Assembly (NCBI GenBank): GCA_021803655.1
Contig: JAJZLK010000040.1
Coordinates: forward strand, 1 to 46,782
DNA length: 46,782 bases
Reading direction: 5' to 3'
From: Thermoplasmata archaeon
GTDB lineage: Archaea; Thermoplasmatota; Thermoplasmata; Thermoplasmatales; Thermoplasmataceae
Part shown: positions 17,563 to 25,005 of the stretch, one piece after another
Numbering within the stretch: position 1 is the stretch's first letter
How the letters are laid out: every line of letters begins with the position of its first letter
Notes under the pieces: generated by a model
Database searches by the model: none
Told to the model about the DNA's origin: nothing
What the model saw: only the letters and a program-made list of their open reading frames with translations
Position numbers and translations under genes: made by a program

Positions 17563-18533
17563 TCTTCCACCATTCTGAGATATGCATCCTCCAAGGTTGG
17601 TTCCTTTACCGAAGATTCGATTATTTTCAGGTTGAGCCTTGACGCTGCAGACTTCGCCTGTTCAAGTACATCGGAACCGTCCGGAGTCTGTATCCTGACG
17701 ATAGTCCTGTCACCCGTCATGTCAGAAAAGACCCTGGAAACGTTTTCAATTGATTTGAGAGATTCGATAAGAGGAGTTGCATCGCCATACACATGAACTT
17801 CGGCCAGTGTTATGTCTTTTACCTGCTTCTTGAGACCGGATGGCATGTCCAGTGCGACAAGACGTCCTTTAGAGATCACCGCAATCCTGTCACAGAGTTC
17901 GTCAGCCTCAAACATGTAATGAGTGGTGAGGATGATCGATTTCCCCGCCTTCTTGAGATCGTTAATGATTTGCCTAATGTCCCGTGATCCTGCCGGATCA
18001 AGTCCTATGGTCGGTTCATCGAGGAAGAGCAATGGCGGATCATGAACAAGTGCCCTTGCAATGTGCAGCCTCTGCTTCATTCCCCTCGAATACTTTTCCA
18101 CCTTGTCGTTCTCCCTGCCGGTCAATCCGACCATTTCGATCAGTTCTGGTACCTTCTTTCTGGATACAGACGGAGGTACCCCGTAAAGATCAGAAAAGTA
18201 CATGAGGTTCTGGAATCCGGTCACCCTGTTGTACAGCCCCCTTTCTCCGCCGAAAACGATTCCAATGTTTTTCCTGATCCTGTAAAGATCCCTTGTAACA
18301 TCCATCCCAAGAACTCTTGCTGTGCCAGATGTGGGAAGGAGGAGAGTTGAAAGAATCTTTATGGTAGTGGTCTTGCCAGCGCCGTTCGGGCCTATGATTC
18401 CGAAGAGTTCCCCGTACTTCACCGAAATATCAAGTTCATGGAGGGCAGTAACGGTAGACTTGACTCTTCCAAAGAAGTCTTTGTTTGCATATTCCCTGTG
18501 GAGCAAAGATGTTTCGACGCAGTTCTCAGGCAA
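17559..18533 (-). CDS. ABC exporter ATP-binding protein
   Basis: 324 residues. Walker A GPNGAGKTT begins at 48; the signature is YSRGMKQR, Walker B is PLLFLDEP, and the H-loop is LTTHYMFEADEL. This order and the extra C-terminal domain of about 90 residues are typical of DrrA/CcmA-like exporters. It powers the two permeases encoded downstream. Start is TTG with GAGGAG four bases upstream; a TATA-like CATAATTACC at 18556-18565 is also about 27 bases from it. The first 20 residues (MPENCVETSLL onwards) are an unusual extension before the usual beginning at about residue 25. Confidence 0.93.
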   Translation of the reverse strand: MPENCVETSLLHREYANKDFFGRVKSTVTALHELDISVKYGELFGIIGPNGAGKTTTIKILSTLLLPTSGTARVLGMDVTRDLYRIRKNIGIVFGGERGLYNRVTGFQNLMYFSDLYGVPPSVSRKKVPELIEMVGLTGRENDKVEKYSRGMKQRLHIARALVHDPPLLFLDEPTIGLDPAGSRDIRQIINDLKKAGKSIILTTHYMFEADELCDRIAVISKGRLVALDMPSGLKKQVKDITLAEVHVYGDATPLIESLKSIENVSRVFSDMTGDRTIVRIQTPDGSDVLEQAKSAASRLNLKIIESSVKEPTLEDAYLRMVEE

Positions 18534-18710
18534 GGTCTCCTCGCAATGTATTCCGGTAATTATGCTTTACGATTTCGTTAGCCTGCCGGATTCCCGTCGA
18601 TACTCTTCAATAGTGCAACCGGCACAATAGATTCGAAGATTAAACCATTCAACTTACTTTCCAGCCACAATGAAACACCGTGTATTTTACGAGTTTGTTT
18701 TTATAAAAAT

Positions 18711-18720
18711 ATTTATAAAC
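18711..18720 (+). promoter_or_regulatory. TATA box for the surface protein gene
   Basis: ATTTATAAAC is centred about 27 bases before the ATG at 18743; a second AT-rich element, TTATAAAAAT (18701-18710), abuts it. The strong paired boxes suggest high expression. Confidence 0.6.
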
Positions 18721-18742
18721 AATTGTAACTAGGGGGTTGCCA

Positions 18743-21142
18743 ATGTACAAAAAATTTTTGATCGCAGTGGCCTCTGTCATGATTGTGATCTCCCTATTCT
18801 CTGTAGGGTCTGGAAATCACGAAGCCAAAATAACGCATTCTGGGATCGAGATTCCGGCCCTTGTCGCTAACCCGGTATACAAGGGAAACGTAACTATATA
18901 CTCAAACGGGACAGTTAGCAATTTGACCGCGATAGGCTCAGTCGGCAACAACTACACGCTGAAGGAGAACGTCAGCGGAACGATCACTGATATGAGGAAC
19001 AACTCGATTCTCTCCGGAGGGGGATTCACTGTAAATGGACGCGGTGGCACTTCAATAATCATCATCAACTCCTACTCCGTTGAACTTTCACTTCTGAATC
19101 TAACGAACTCTTCCTCTGGCGTCTACATAGTGAACTCCACTTCAGTTTCGATTCAGAAAAGCCAAATGGTAGCAAGCGCGTATGGTGTTCAGGTAAGTTA
19201 CGGCACGGAAATATATCTGAATGATTCCATTATCACAGCAGCTACCGGTTTCGGCATTGATAACCCGACTCACCTGATCCTCTTGAACAACGATTCGTTC
19301 AACGTTACATCCTGCGGGGTTAATTTAGGAATTAGCAATTTGTACACCGGTTCAGATTTGACACTGGAACATTCTAAGATAAATGGGAACGGGAAGGCAT
19401 CTAACGGGTTCTCAGCTGAATATGCGATTGCAAATAACGTCAGCGTCTTTGATAATACGATTACAGGTGGAAATTATGGTATCTACGTGGGACCAGATTC
19501 GGGGACAAATGTCAGTGTGTACGGGAACAAGGTTACCAATTCTTCTTACGGAATATATGTTTACGACTCAGCTAATGTGACCATAACAGACAATACGATA
19601 TCGAATTCCACCGCTCGTGGGATTCGTTTGATATATGTATACAACTCCATAACTTCATCGAATGACATCACGAATTTCACCTCGTCACCATTCGGATGCG
19701 GAATCTACGCGCAATATTGTTATGGTGAAACGATCATACGCAATAACAACGTCTACGGGAATGCGTCAGTTTCGGTAAACGACGGAATCCTCGTCAGAAG
19801 CACATCACCCGCCACGATTTACGGTAACCGCGTTCAGAACGAGACATACGGAGTATCCCTGATAAATACTGGATCTATATCTGCCTTTGACAACACTATC
19901 CTCAACGACGGGACTGGCCTTCAAGTGCTGAGCAGCATTAACTTTTCTATCTTCGGAAACAACATTACTAACTCCGGCCAGTCGATTCACTCCTCCCAGT
20001 CCTACTGGGGGGTGTTCTATGATAACACTGTGACAAACGGGTCTACCTATATGCTTGTAATACAGAATTCCCAGCATCTCTCGTTTTATCATAACAATTT
20101 CCTGAATGGGTCCAAAATCAAGACGGACTTCAGCTACAATAACTTCGTCTCATGGAACCTCTCGTTGCCAACTGGGGGAAACTACTGGAGCAACTACACG
20201 GGAAAGGGTAGCAACGGAATCGGTTCAACTCCATACAGAGTCAACGGCTCCGAAATGGACTTCCTTCCCCTGACTTCCCCGTGGATCGGATATACCATTG
20301 CTTTCACTGAATCCGGTCTTCCCGCGGGAACGGCATGGTCTGTGACTCTCGGATCGCAAACCATCGACTCCACCAGTTCAACGATAGTATTCACGCCGGA
20401 CGCAGCCCAGAACGTAAGTGAGCCATATTCTATATCACACATTTCTGGCTTCAGCCAGTCACTGAGGTCCGGTACGCTGTCACTGAATAGATCCAGCTTG
20501 GCTGTGGCAGTCAATTTCAGCGTCTACAAGTACACGTTCACCTTCACGGAAACCGGCCTCCCATCCGGGTCAACATGGTATGTGAACATGACAGGACAGG
20601 CCTCCCAATCCGCCTCAGCAGGCTCAACAATAACATTCCACCTCACCAACGGCACATACTCATACACAATATCAACGACAGACAAGGAATATTTCAATCA
20701 CACCGTTGGAAAGCTTGTGTTCAGTGATGGATCTCCATCTTCAGTCCAGGTCAAGTTTAAACCATACCTCTACACGGTCACATTCACGTACTCAGGTCTT
20801 CCTAAGGGAACCTCCTGGTCTGTCACATTCAATGGAGTCAGGGAGTCCTCCAACACCTCCACTATAAGGTTCAGTGCAGCAAACGGAACGTACGCCTACA
20901 ATGTGAGTTCGGTCAGCGGATACACTGTAGCTCCGTCCTCCGGAAACGTGACACTCAACGGGTCAAACGGAAATCTGACAGTCAGTTTCACGCATCAGAC
21001 ATCAGGTGCATCCTCATCCATGTCCCTCTACCAGGGGCTTGGGATAGGTGGAATTGCAGGTGTTATTGTCGGAATCCTTGGTAGCATGTTCTACAATGGA
21101 ACGTGGATTTTCCGGAAGTTCAGGAAGAAAGAACAATCCTGA
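18743..21142 (+). CDS. Large cell-surface protein: beta-helix plus three GLP-type repeats
   Basis: 799 residues. An N-terminal signal or anchor (MYKKFLIAVASVMIVISLF) is followed by a right-handed parallel beta-helix of NosD/PbH1 type (about 60-490), recognised by recurring short strands such as NSSYGIYVYDSANVTITDN and many Asn turns. Three related repeats of about 85 residues follow, each opening with F-x-E/Y-x-GLP-x-G-x-x-W-x-V (near 515, 600 and 680). A C-terminal helix GIGGIAGVIVGILGSMF with a basic RKFRKK end anchors it in the membrane. Dozens of NxS/T sequons indicate heavy glycosylation. Such proteins are common on Thermoplasmatales cells. The function, perhaps glycan binding or adhesion, is unproven. 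Confidence 0.85.
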   Translation: MYKKFLIAVASVMIVISLFSVGSGNHEAKITHSGIEIPALVANPVYKGNVTIYSNGTVSNLTAIGSVGNNYTLKENVSGTITDMRNNSILSGGGFTVNGRGGTSIIIINSYSVELSLLNLTNSSSGVYIVNSTSVSIQKSQMVASAYGVQVSYGTEIYLNDSIITAATGFGIDNPTHLILLNNDSFNVTSCGVNLGISNLYTGSDLTLEHSKINGNGKASNGFSAEYAIANNVSVFDNTITGGNYGIYVGPDSGTNVSVYGNKVTNSSYGIYVYDSANVTITDNTISNSTARGIRLIYVYNSITSSNDITNFTSSPFGCGIYAQYCYGETIIRNNNVYGNASVSVNDGILVRSTSPATIYGNRVQNETYGVSLINTGSISAFDNTILNDGTGLQVLSSINFSIFGNNITNSGQSIHSSQSYWGVFYDNTVTNGSTYMLVIQNSQHLSFYHNNFLNGSKIKTDFSYNNFVSWNLSLPTGGNYWSNYTGKGSNGIGSTPYRVNGSEMDFLPLTSPWIGYTIAFTESGLPAGTAWSVTLGSQTIDSTSSTIVFTPDAAQNVSEPYSISHISGFSQSLRSGTLSLNRSSLAVAVNFSVYKYTFTFTETGLPSGSTWYVNMTGQASQSASAGSTITFHLTNGTYSYTISTTDKEYFNHTVGKLVFSDGSPSSVQVKFKPYLYTVTFTYSGLPKGTSWSVTFNGVRESSNTSTIRFSAANGTYAYNVSSVSGYTVAPSSGNVTLNGSNGNLTVSFTHQTSGASSSMSLYQGLGIGGIAGVIVGILGSMFYNGTWIFRKFRKKEQS

Positions 21143-21143
21143 A

Positions 21144-21166
21144 CTCCCCTCCCTTTTTTTCTATTT
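21144..21166 (+). terminator. Pyrimidine-rich transcription terminator
   Basis: Directly after the surface-protein stop is a C/T tract with a run of seven T (21154-21160) and then CTATTT. T-rich tracts without a hairpin are sufficient for termination in archaea. Confidence 0.5.
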
Positions 21167-21655
21167 CCGGTTACACAGATCTTGGGAGATTGCGCCATCA
21201 CTGATGTATGAACTTTGCCGAAGCAATGGGTTTTGTCGGCATTCCTTCAATCTGACAGGCGACAATGAAATCAAGGGATTCACCTGAAAAGACGCATCTG
21301 TTGTAGAGTCAGAGATTATGTATTAAGGGATTGCTTAGAGATGTCCCAAGCACCCTGATTGCTGATAATGTCAATGTTTTTCTTGTAGTTTGAGCAGAGA
21401 GGAATGCAATCGACCAAGTGGTTACGGAAAAGGAGTGAAATATTCAGGAAATATTTGTAATCTGGAGAAGAAACGGAGATACTTATTTAGCTCACCCAAG
21501 TAGAAATTGCCACCAATTCGTGTGAGATATTAACGCAGAAGCCCAAAAAGAAAACTGAAGTTGTTTTGGGAGATAGTAAAACTCCATGACTTGAAGAACT
21601 ACTGACTTGCATAAAAGTCCCTGACTGAGTCATGCAACAATCCGGTGAGAGTTGA
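21167..21655. other. Intergenic stretch with no gene seen
   Basis: About 490 bases between the surface-protein terminator and the tRNA-Asp promoter. No frame on either strand looks coding, and there is no obvious repeat array or RNA fold. It may include remnants related to the element that begins at the tRNA, but nothing recognisable remains. Confidence 0.4.
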
Positions 21656-21658
21656 TAA

Positions 21659-21670
21659 TTTTATATAAAG
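21659..21670 (+). promoter_or_regulatory. TATA box of tRNA-Asp
   Basis: TTTTATATAAAG is centred 26 bases before the first base of the tRNA, placing the transcription start at or next to the mature 5' end. Confidence 0.65.
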
Positions 21671-21690
21671 TCTCCAAATAACCGTCGAAG

Positions 21691-21762
21691 GCCCCGATAG
21701 TGTAGCGGCCTATCATACGGGCCTGTCGAGCCCGTGACACGGGTCCAAATCCCGTTCGGGGC
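21691..21762 (+). tRNA. tRNA-Asp (GTC)
   Basis: 72 bases. The acceptor GCCCCGA pairs with TTCGGGGC at the 3' end, the anticodon arm CGGGC-CTGTCGA-GCCCG presents GTC, and the T arm is ACGGG-TCCAAAT-CCCGT. The loop carries TCCAAAT rather than the common TTCAAAT. CCA is not encoded. No intron. T residues follow immediately (GTTTTTAT), a likely terminator. The 3' end is repeated with one mismatch at 26321-26334 and is the proposed attachment site of the adjacent integrated element. Confidence 0.93.
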
Positions 21763-21763
21763 G
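21750..21763 (+). repeat. Candidate att site (tRNA copy)
   Basis: TCCCGTTCGGGGCG at the 3' end of tRNA-Asp. A copy with one substitution (TCCCGTTCGAGGCG) is at 26321-26334, just beyond the start of the integrase gene. Archaeal and bacterial tyrosine recombinases commonly use tRNA 3' ends, so the pair may mark the left and right ends of an element of about 4.6 kb. The repeat is short and imperfect. Confidence 0.45.
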
Positions 21764-21890
21764 TTTTTATAATAATCCGTATCCCTGACACAGAGAGAAG
21801 GTCATGAAGCCTCTTTTTCTGACTCATCTTTATATACTCAGGGACCGGTTTCTTGAATATATTAATGACGGCATAAAAATAACCCTGTGA

Positions 21891-22547
21891 TCATATCGAT
21901 GAATCAGAGTGTTTCTTTTTCAATTCTTCTATGACGGCTTTACAAATCTCCTTAGAGTCAAAATCCTTCAGCAAATGGGAAATAACCACAGTCCTCTCCA
22001 GAGTGTCCAACGTCTCGCTAACATGTTCGTGGAGTTCGTCCGCGGGGAGCAACAGGGTAACATAAATCCAGCTCTTTATCTCAGCGAGACGGTATTCTAC
22101 TGGAAGTGTTACCGAACCAAGAATACTCATTTCTCCCGGATGATCGACTGATGAAACAATATCCACGACCAACTCGTGGGCAATACCGGGAGACAGATCC
22201 GGGAATTGCAGGAAGTTCTCGATGTCGGAATCGCTATGAAGCGACAGGGAGAAATTAGTCAGGCCTTTGTGAATGTTATCAGTATTATAGGACATCATGC
22301 GTGCAAATACAATGTAGCCGAGCAGGAATCTCGTCGTAAGCTCCCGGTGCTTGCGTGCAATCTTGACCATCTCATCGGGAACTATTCTTACTTCGCGCGA
22401 AAGGCCCTCTTCCACCTTCGCAAATATACCAAGAGTAAATTCTCGAGAGGGGCTGGGAGCGTGAACGATAGGTATGTCGCCAAAAGGTGAAATATAGCAC
22501 TCAACAAAAGCCGAGAAGAAAGCTCTCCGAAACTCAGGCAATTTCAA
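21891..22547 (-). CDS. Hypothetical protein, 218 residues
   Basis: I do not recognise a family. The product is soluble, with mixed alpha/beta character, no cysteine-rich motif and no membrane helix; the C-terminus is a charged helix ending in VIEELKKKHSDSSI. The only nearby start is a TTG at 22547; the frame stays open 13 more codons upstream without a better start, so the N-terminus may have been lost or moved. It lies inside the degraded element next to tRNA-Asp, pointing back toward the tRNA. Unlike its neighbours it has no frameshift, so it may be functional. Confidence 0.55.
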   Translation of the reverse strand: MKLPEFRRAFFSAFVECYISPFGDIPIVHAPSPSREFTLGIFAKVEEGLSREVRIVPDEMVKIARKHRELTTRFLLGYIVFARMMSYNTDNIHKGLTNFSLSLHSDSDIENFLQFPDLSPGIAHELVVDIVSSVDHPGEMSILGSVTLPVEYRLAEIKSWIYVTLLLPADELHEHVSETLDTLERTVVISHLLKDFDSKEICKAVIEELKKKHSDSSI

Positions 22548-22627
22548 GAGGTAATCTACAGCACCTATCAGGGATTCTAGACTTCAATTGTTAAGCATTA
22601 TCTGTCCTTAGCGCGGCACTGGACTGA

Positions 22628-23040
22628 GGACCATCTACGAACGATATTAATGATACATTGAACATGATCAGGCGCATCACTTACACGGCGCATGACAAGA
22701 TGAACCCGCCAACCCACATTCCATTCAAAAACGGCCTTCTTAACCCGCTACACGCAGGCTGGAGCCGTTCATTCCTGATTTATTTTTTACCTATCAGGTC
22801 ATTGCACGTCTGCTAGAGCAGTACGTAACACTATACGACACGCCGATGTTTCAAAATTACCTTTATTCCACGCATTATGAGCCCGACATCCCGATGATCC
22901 TGTCATATTTTGCGTACACATTCTTTCCAGATCTGCCCGTTCGCAGGGTCCTATTCATCCTCGACAGGGAGCGAGTCGGCAAGGGGACGGGAGCTAGGAT
23001 ACTTAATTTGTTAAAGGCAAACAGGTCCGGCGCTATTTAA
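22628..23040 (+). pseudogene. Degraded D5/P4-type primase-helicase
   Basis: Two frames each encode part of one ancestral protein. The first (22628-22816) reads DTLNMIRRITYTAHDK and IPFKNGLLNPL, resembling the D5_N region where an NG-containing strand is typical, and ends at TAG. The second frame (about 22805-23040) reads YLYSTHYEPDIPMILSYFAY followed by RRVLFILDRERVGKGTGARIL, matching the stretch leading into a Walker A motif (GxGxxGKg-like, here ERVGKGTG), then stops. The N-terminal primase part and the rest of the ATPase are absent. Such proteins replicate plasmids and viruses. The call rests on motif pattern only. Confidence 0.6.
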
Positions 23041-23133
23041 CTTGCAAATCTCCTGACATTGATACGCCACTGTACACAGATTCACTGGACGGCCACGGAG
23101 AGGGCCTTATCTCTCCGGGGAGGTGAAAAGAGC

Positions 23134-23389
23134 ATGGACATAGATGAAAAGGAGGTTGAAAGGTTCGGAGACAGGCCACGAGGAAGCGTGGAGTAATCAC
23201 GTGAAACAAGGAACTATACCAATCCAGATACGCTGAACGCAGGACTGGAGGGAAAGAACGTTAGCATATCCCTGCTGAACGGAAAGACGGAATCCGGGAA
23301 GCTTGTCAGGACAGCATTTCTTACTGCTGGACGTGAAGGGTTCCCAGGTGATCATCGCGAAGTCAGCGAGCGAATACGCAACCTTATAG
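23134..23389 (+). pseudogene. Degraded Sm-like (Lsm) protein gene
   Basis: Starts with an ATG after AGGTGAAAAG. The frame hits TAA at 23194, continues open in the same frame with LEGKNVSISLLNGKTESGKL (an Sm1-like strand pattern), and then needs a one-base shift near 23311-23320 to reach LLLDVKGSQVIIAKSASEYATL, which ends at 23389. The KGS-x-VIIAKSA part matches the Sm2-like end of small Lsm/Hfq-type RNA-binding proteins found on archaeal plasmids. One stop and one frameshift mean no full product. Confidence 0.55.
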
Positions 23390-23463
23390 GCGATCCCTGA
23401 ATATATTATTCTAAGATTCCAGGACCGACAGGCTCCTGCTCTTTCATTGCTTCAGAGGCAATC

Positions 23464-23574
23464 ATGCGAAGTGTCCTGGAGAATCAAAACACCGGGAATC
23501 CAACAACCGTATCTTTTGCGCTTGTGTCTGCCACGCAGAGAGGAGGTGATAAAAACTGTTCATGGAAATCTTAA
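23464..23574 (+). CDS. Possible small ORF, 36 residues
   Basis: ATG to TAA, product beginning MRSVLENQNTGNPTTVSF. It has no recognised domain. It overlaps the next small ORF by 13 bases, which could mean translational coupling. It lies among pseudogenes, so it may be noncoding. Confidence 0.25.
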   Translation: MRSVLENQNTGNPTTVSFALVSATQRGGDKNCSWKS

Positions 23575-23663
23575 TTCTAGCGATCGGGGCATTTGTGCTG
23601 CTTCTCGTTTTCGATCCGTCGTTGCTGAGCGCATTGCTGCACATGATCCCCTCGTCCCCATAG
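23562..23663 (+). CDS. Possible single-helix membrane peptide, 33 residues
   Basis: Reads MEILILAIGAFVLLLVFDPS and continues to HMIPSSP before TAG. It is nearly all one hydrophobic helix. GGAGGTGA lies about a dozen bases upstream, a strong archaeal ribosome-binding site, which makes this more credible than its length suggests. Small hydrophobic proteins are common on archaeal plasmids and viruses. Function unknown. Confidence 0.4.
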   Translation: MEILILAIGAFVLLLVFDPSLLSALLHMIPSSP

Positions 23664-24031
23664 ATCCATCCAGGTCTATGGGTTCCTCTTTCCTGCCACA
23701 GATAGCAGGAGGGCCTCAAATTCGTTCGGCATTGAAAGAAACTATCTCTTAAGGTCATAATATTACACCTTAAAGGGTCGAAAACAAGCCTTCTCTGTCA
23801 ACATTGATTTTCGCAAAATCATAACCTCCATTGGGAGTGTCTATCCAATGCACAATCTTGACAAATTATATCAAAACCGGGGGAAACTGCCCTAGAATCC
23901 GCGGAAAAAAGAGAAGAAAATCCTCCATTCACTGCTGCCACACCTGCATGTGGATAGTCCCAAAACGATATATTCAACACATACTATTACTTCTCAGTCA
24001 TTTCTATATTGATTCAACATAAATAGACAAC
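23664..24031. other. Intergenic stretch with no gene seen
   Basis: About 370 bases between the small ORFs and the ribbon-helix-helix promoter. There is no coding-like frame, tRNA fold or clear repeat. It may be decayed element sequence. Confidence 0.35.
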
Positions 24032-24044
24032 GATATATATTTTA
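24032..24044 (+). promoter_or_regulatory. TATA box for the ribbon-helix-helix gene
   Basis: GATATATATTTTA is centred 25 bases before the ATG at 24063, predicting a leaderless transcript. The intact promoter is notable in an otherwise decayed region. Confidence 0.6.
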
Positions 24045-24062
24045 GAGAACTATACAGAATAT

Positions 24063-24341
24063 ATGGCTTCACCCGGGTTAATAGTCCAATCAGCAACGTT
24101 CGAGAAACTCAGTAAAATAAAGGCTGTGATCCACGCCAAGTCATACGCTGAAGCCATTCGGTATCTGACCGAGCGATATCTCGCAGCCTCTCCCGGCCAC
24201 CAAGAGAAATGTTCGAAGTCAAGAAAAAGAGATACTGGGAGGAGTTTCCGCAGGGATTCCTTGATGCAACGACGACCTGCCTTGGGGTTATGGTCCCGAA
24301 AGCGTTTGATGCAATATTCGAAGAATCAATCATCGCGATGA
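24063..24341 (+). CDS. Ribbon-helix-helix-like protein, probably frameshifted after residue 40
   Basis: 92 residues. The first 42 look genuine: VQSATFEKLSKIKAV and KSYAEAIRYLTERYL fit a strand plus two helices as in CopG/Arc-type DNA-binding proteins. After about residue 42 the sequence becomes basic and irregular (QEKCSKSRKRDTGRSFRRDS), while the overlapping frame from 24209 looks well formed. The simplest reading is a single ancestral gene, an N-terminal DNA-binding part and a C-terminal zinc finger, split by a frameshift near 24190-24210. The alternative is two overlapping genes. Confidence 0.55.
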   Translation: MASPGLIVQSATFEKLSKIKAVIHAKSYAEAIRYLTERYLAASPGHQEKCSKSRKRDTGRSFRRDSLMQRRPALGLWSRKRLMQYSKNQSSR

Positions 24342-24532
24342 TCGACGGACTGAACCCCATGACGGAAGACGACGAGATCCTCAGGCAGTGTCTAGGATGC
24401 AAACACGTATGGTCCTATTCCAGCCCTAACGGATTCCTTCGAAAGTACGTCCACTGCCCGAAGTGCCAGAGATCCATGTCAGTGGACAAATGGAAGCGGA
24501 GGGTTCAGGGACGGCATTCGGTACCGGTTTAA
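24209..24532 (+). CDS. Zinc-finger protein, likely C-terminal half of the preceding gene
   Basis: 107 residues. A helical part (about 1-50) is followed by CLGCKHVW and, 21 residues later, HCPKCQRSMSVDKWKRR: two CxxC pairs forming a zinc ribbon with an aromatic Trp in the first knuckle. The frame is open upstream of its ATG into the region where the ribbon-helix-helix frame degrades, consistent with a former fusion. If translated alone from ATG 24209 it would need reinitiation; no ribosome site is seen. Probably a plasmid-type regulator. Confidence 0.5.
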   Translation: MFEVKKKRYWEEFPQGFLDATTTCLGVMVPKAFDAIFEESIIAMIDGLNPMTEDDEILRQCLGCKHVWSYSSPNGFLRKYVHCPKCQRSMSVDKWKRRVQGRHSVPV

Positions 24533-24576
24533 CCCGGCCGGCAAAAGATTAAGCCTGTGTATTACATTTTCGCATC

Positions 24577-24786
24577 ATGAAATATACCGTTATCCTGGAG
24601 CCCCAGAAGGAGGGGGGATATACAGTTACCGTACCGGCGCTTCCGGGATGCATATCCGAGGGCGATACCATGGATGAAGCCATAGAGAATATCAGGGATG
24701 CAATAGCCGGATACATAGCGAGCCTGAGAAAACATGGGGATCCAATACCGGCAGAAACGTCTGTGGAAGTACCCATAGATGCCTAA
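24577..24786 (+). CDS. hicB: HicB-like antitoxin
   Basis: 69 residues. The motif MKYTVILEPQKEGGYTVTVP then ALPGCISEGDTMDEAIENI is the standard HicB partial RNase-H fold. It binds and neutralises HicA. It lacks the C-terminal ribbon-helix-helix or HTH found in longer HicB proteins, so operator binding may use another factor. Its stop overlaps the hicA start by eight bases, so antitoxin precedes toxin. The pair looks intact, although the surrounding element is decayed, as expected if it has addiction value. Confidence 0.9.
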   Translation: MKYTVILEPQKEGGYTVTVPALPGCISEGDTMDEAIENIRDAIAGYIASLRKHGDPIPAETSVEVPIDA

Positions 24787-25003
24787 ACTCCCTGTTCTTT
24801 CAGGCAAGAAAGTTGCGAAGGCGTTGTCCAGAGTGGGGTTCCTGGTCGATCACCAAACTGGCAGCCACATTATCATGCGCTGTGAAGGGAAATCTACCCT
24901 TACGGTTTCAGTCCCCAATCACAGAGAACTGAAGCCTGGAACTCTGAGAGGGATAATCAGGCAAGCTGGTCTCACTGTGGAAGAATTTGTTGGCCTCCTC
25001 TGA
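24779..25003 (+). CDS. hicA: HicA-like mRNA interferase toxin
   Basis: 74 residues. It has the dsRBD-like fold pattern LSGKKVAKALSRVGF, then GSHIIMR with the catalytic His, and VPNHRELKPGTLRGIIRQAGL. HicA cleaves mRNA when not bound by HicB. The conserved Gly-Ser-His and the Pro-Asn-His-Arg stretch are present, so the toxin is probably active. Its 3' end lies two bases from the convergent integrase pseudogene. Confidence 0.9.
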   Translation: MPKLPVLSGKKVAKALSRVGFLVDHQTGSHIIMRCEGKSTLTVSVPNHRELKPGTLRGIIRQAGLTVEEFVGLL

Positions 25004-25005
25004 AT

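Noticed and set aside
21630-21827. 65-residue minus-strand frame across tRNA-Asp
   Set aside because: It is the reverse complement of the tRNA and its flanks; the nearby TATA-like sequence is only about eight bases from its start.
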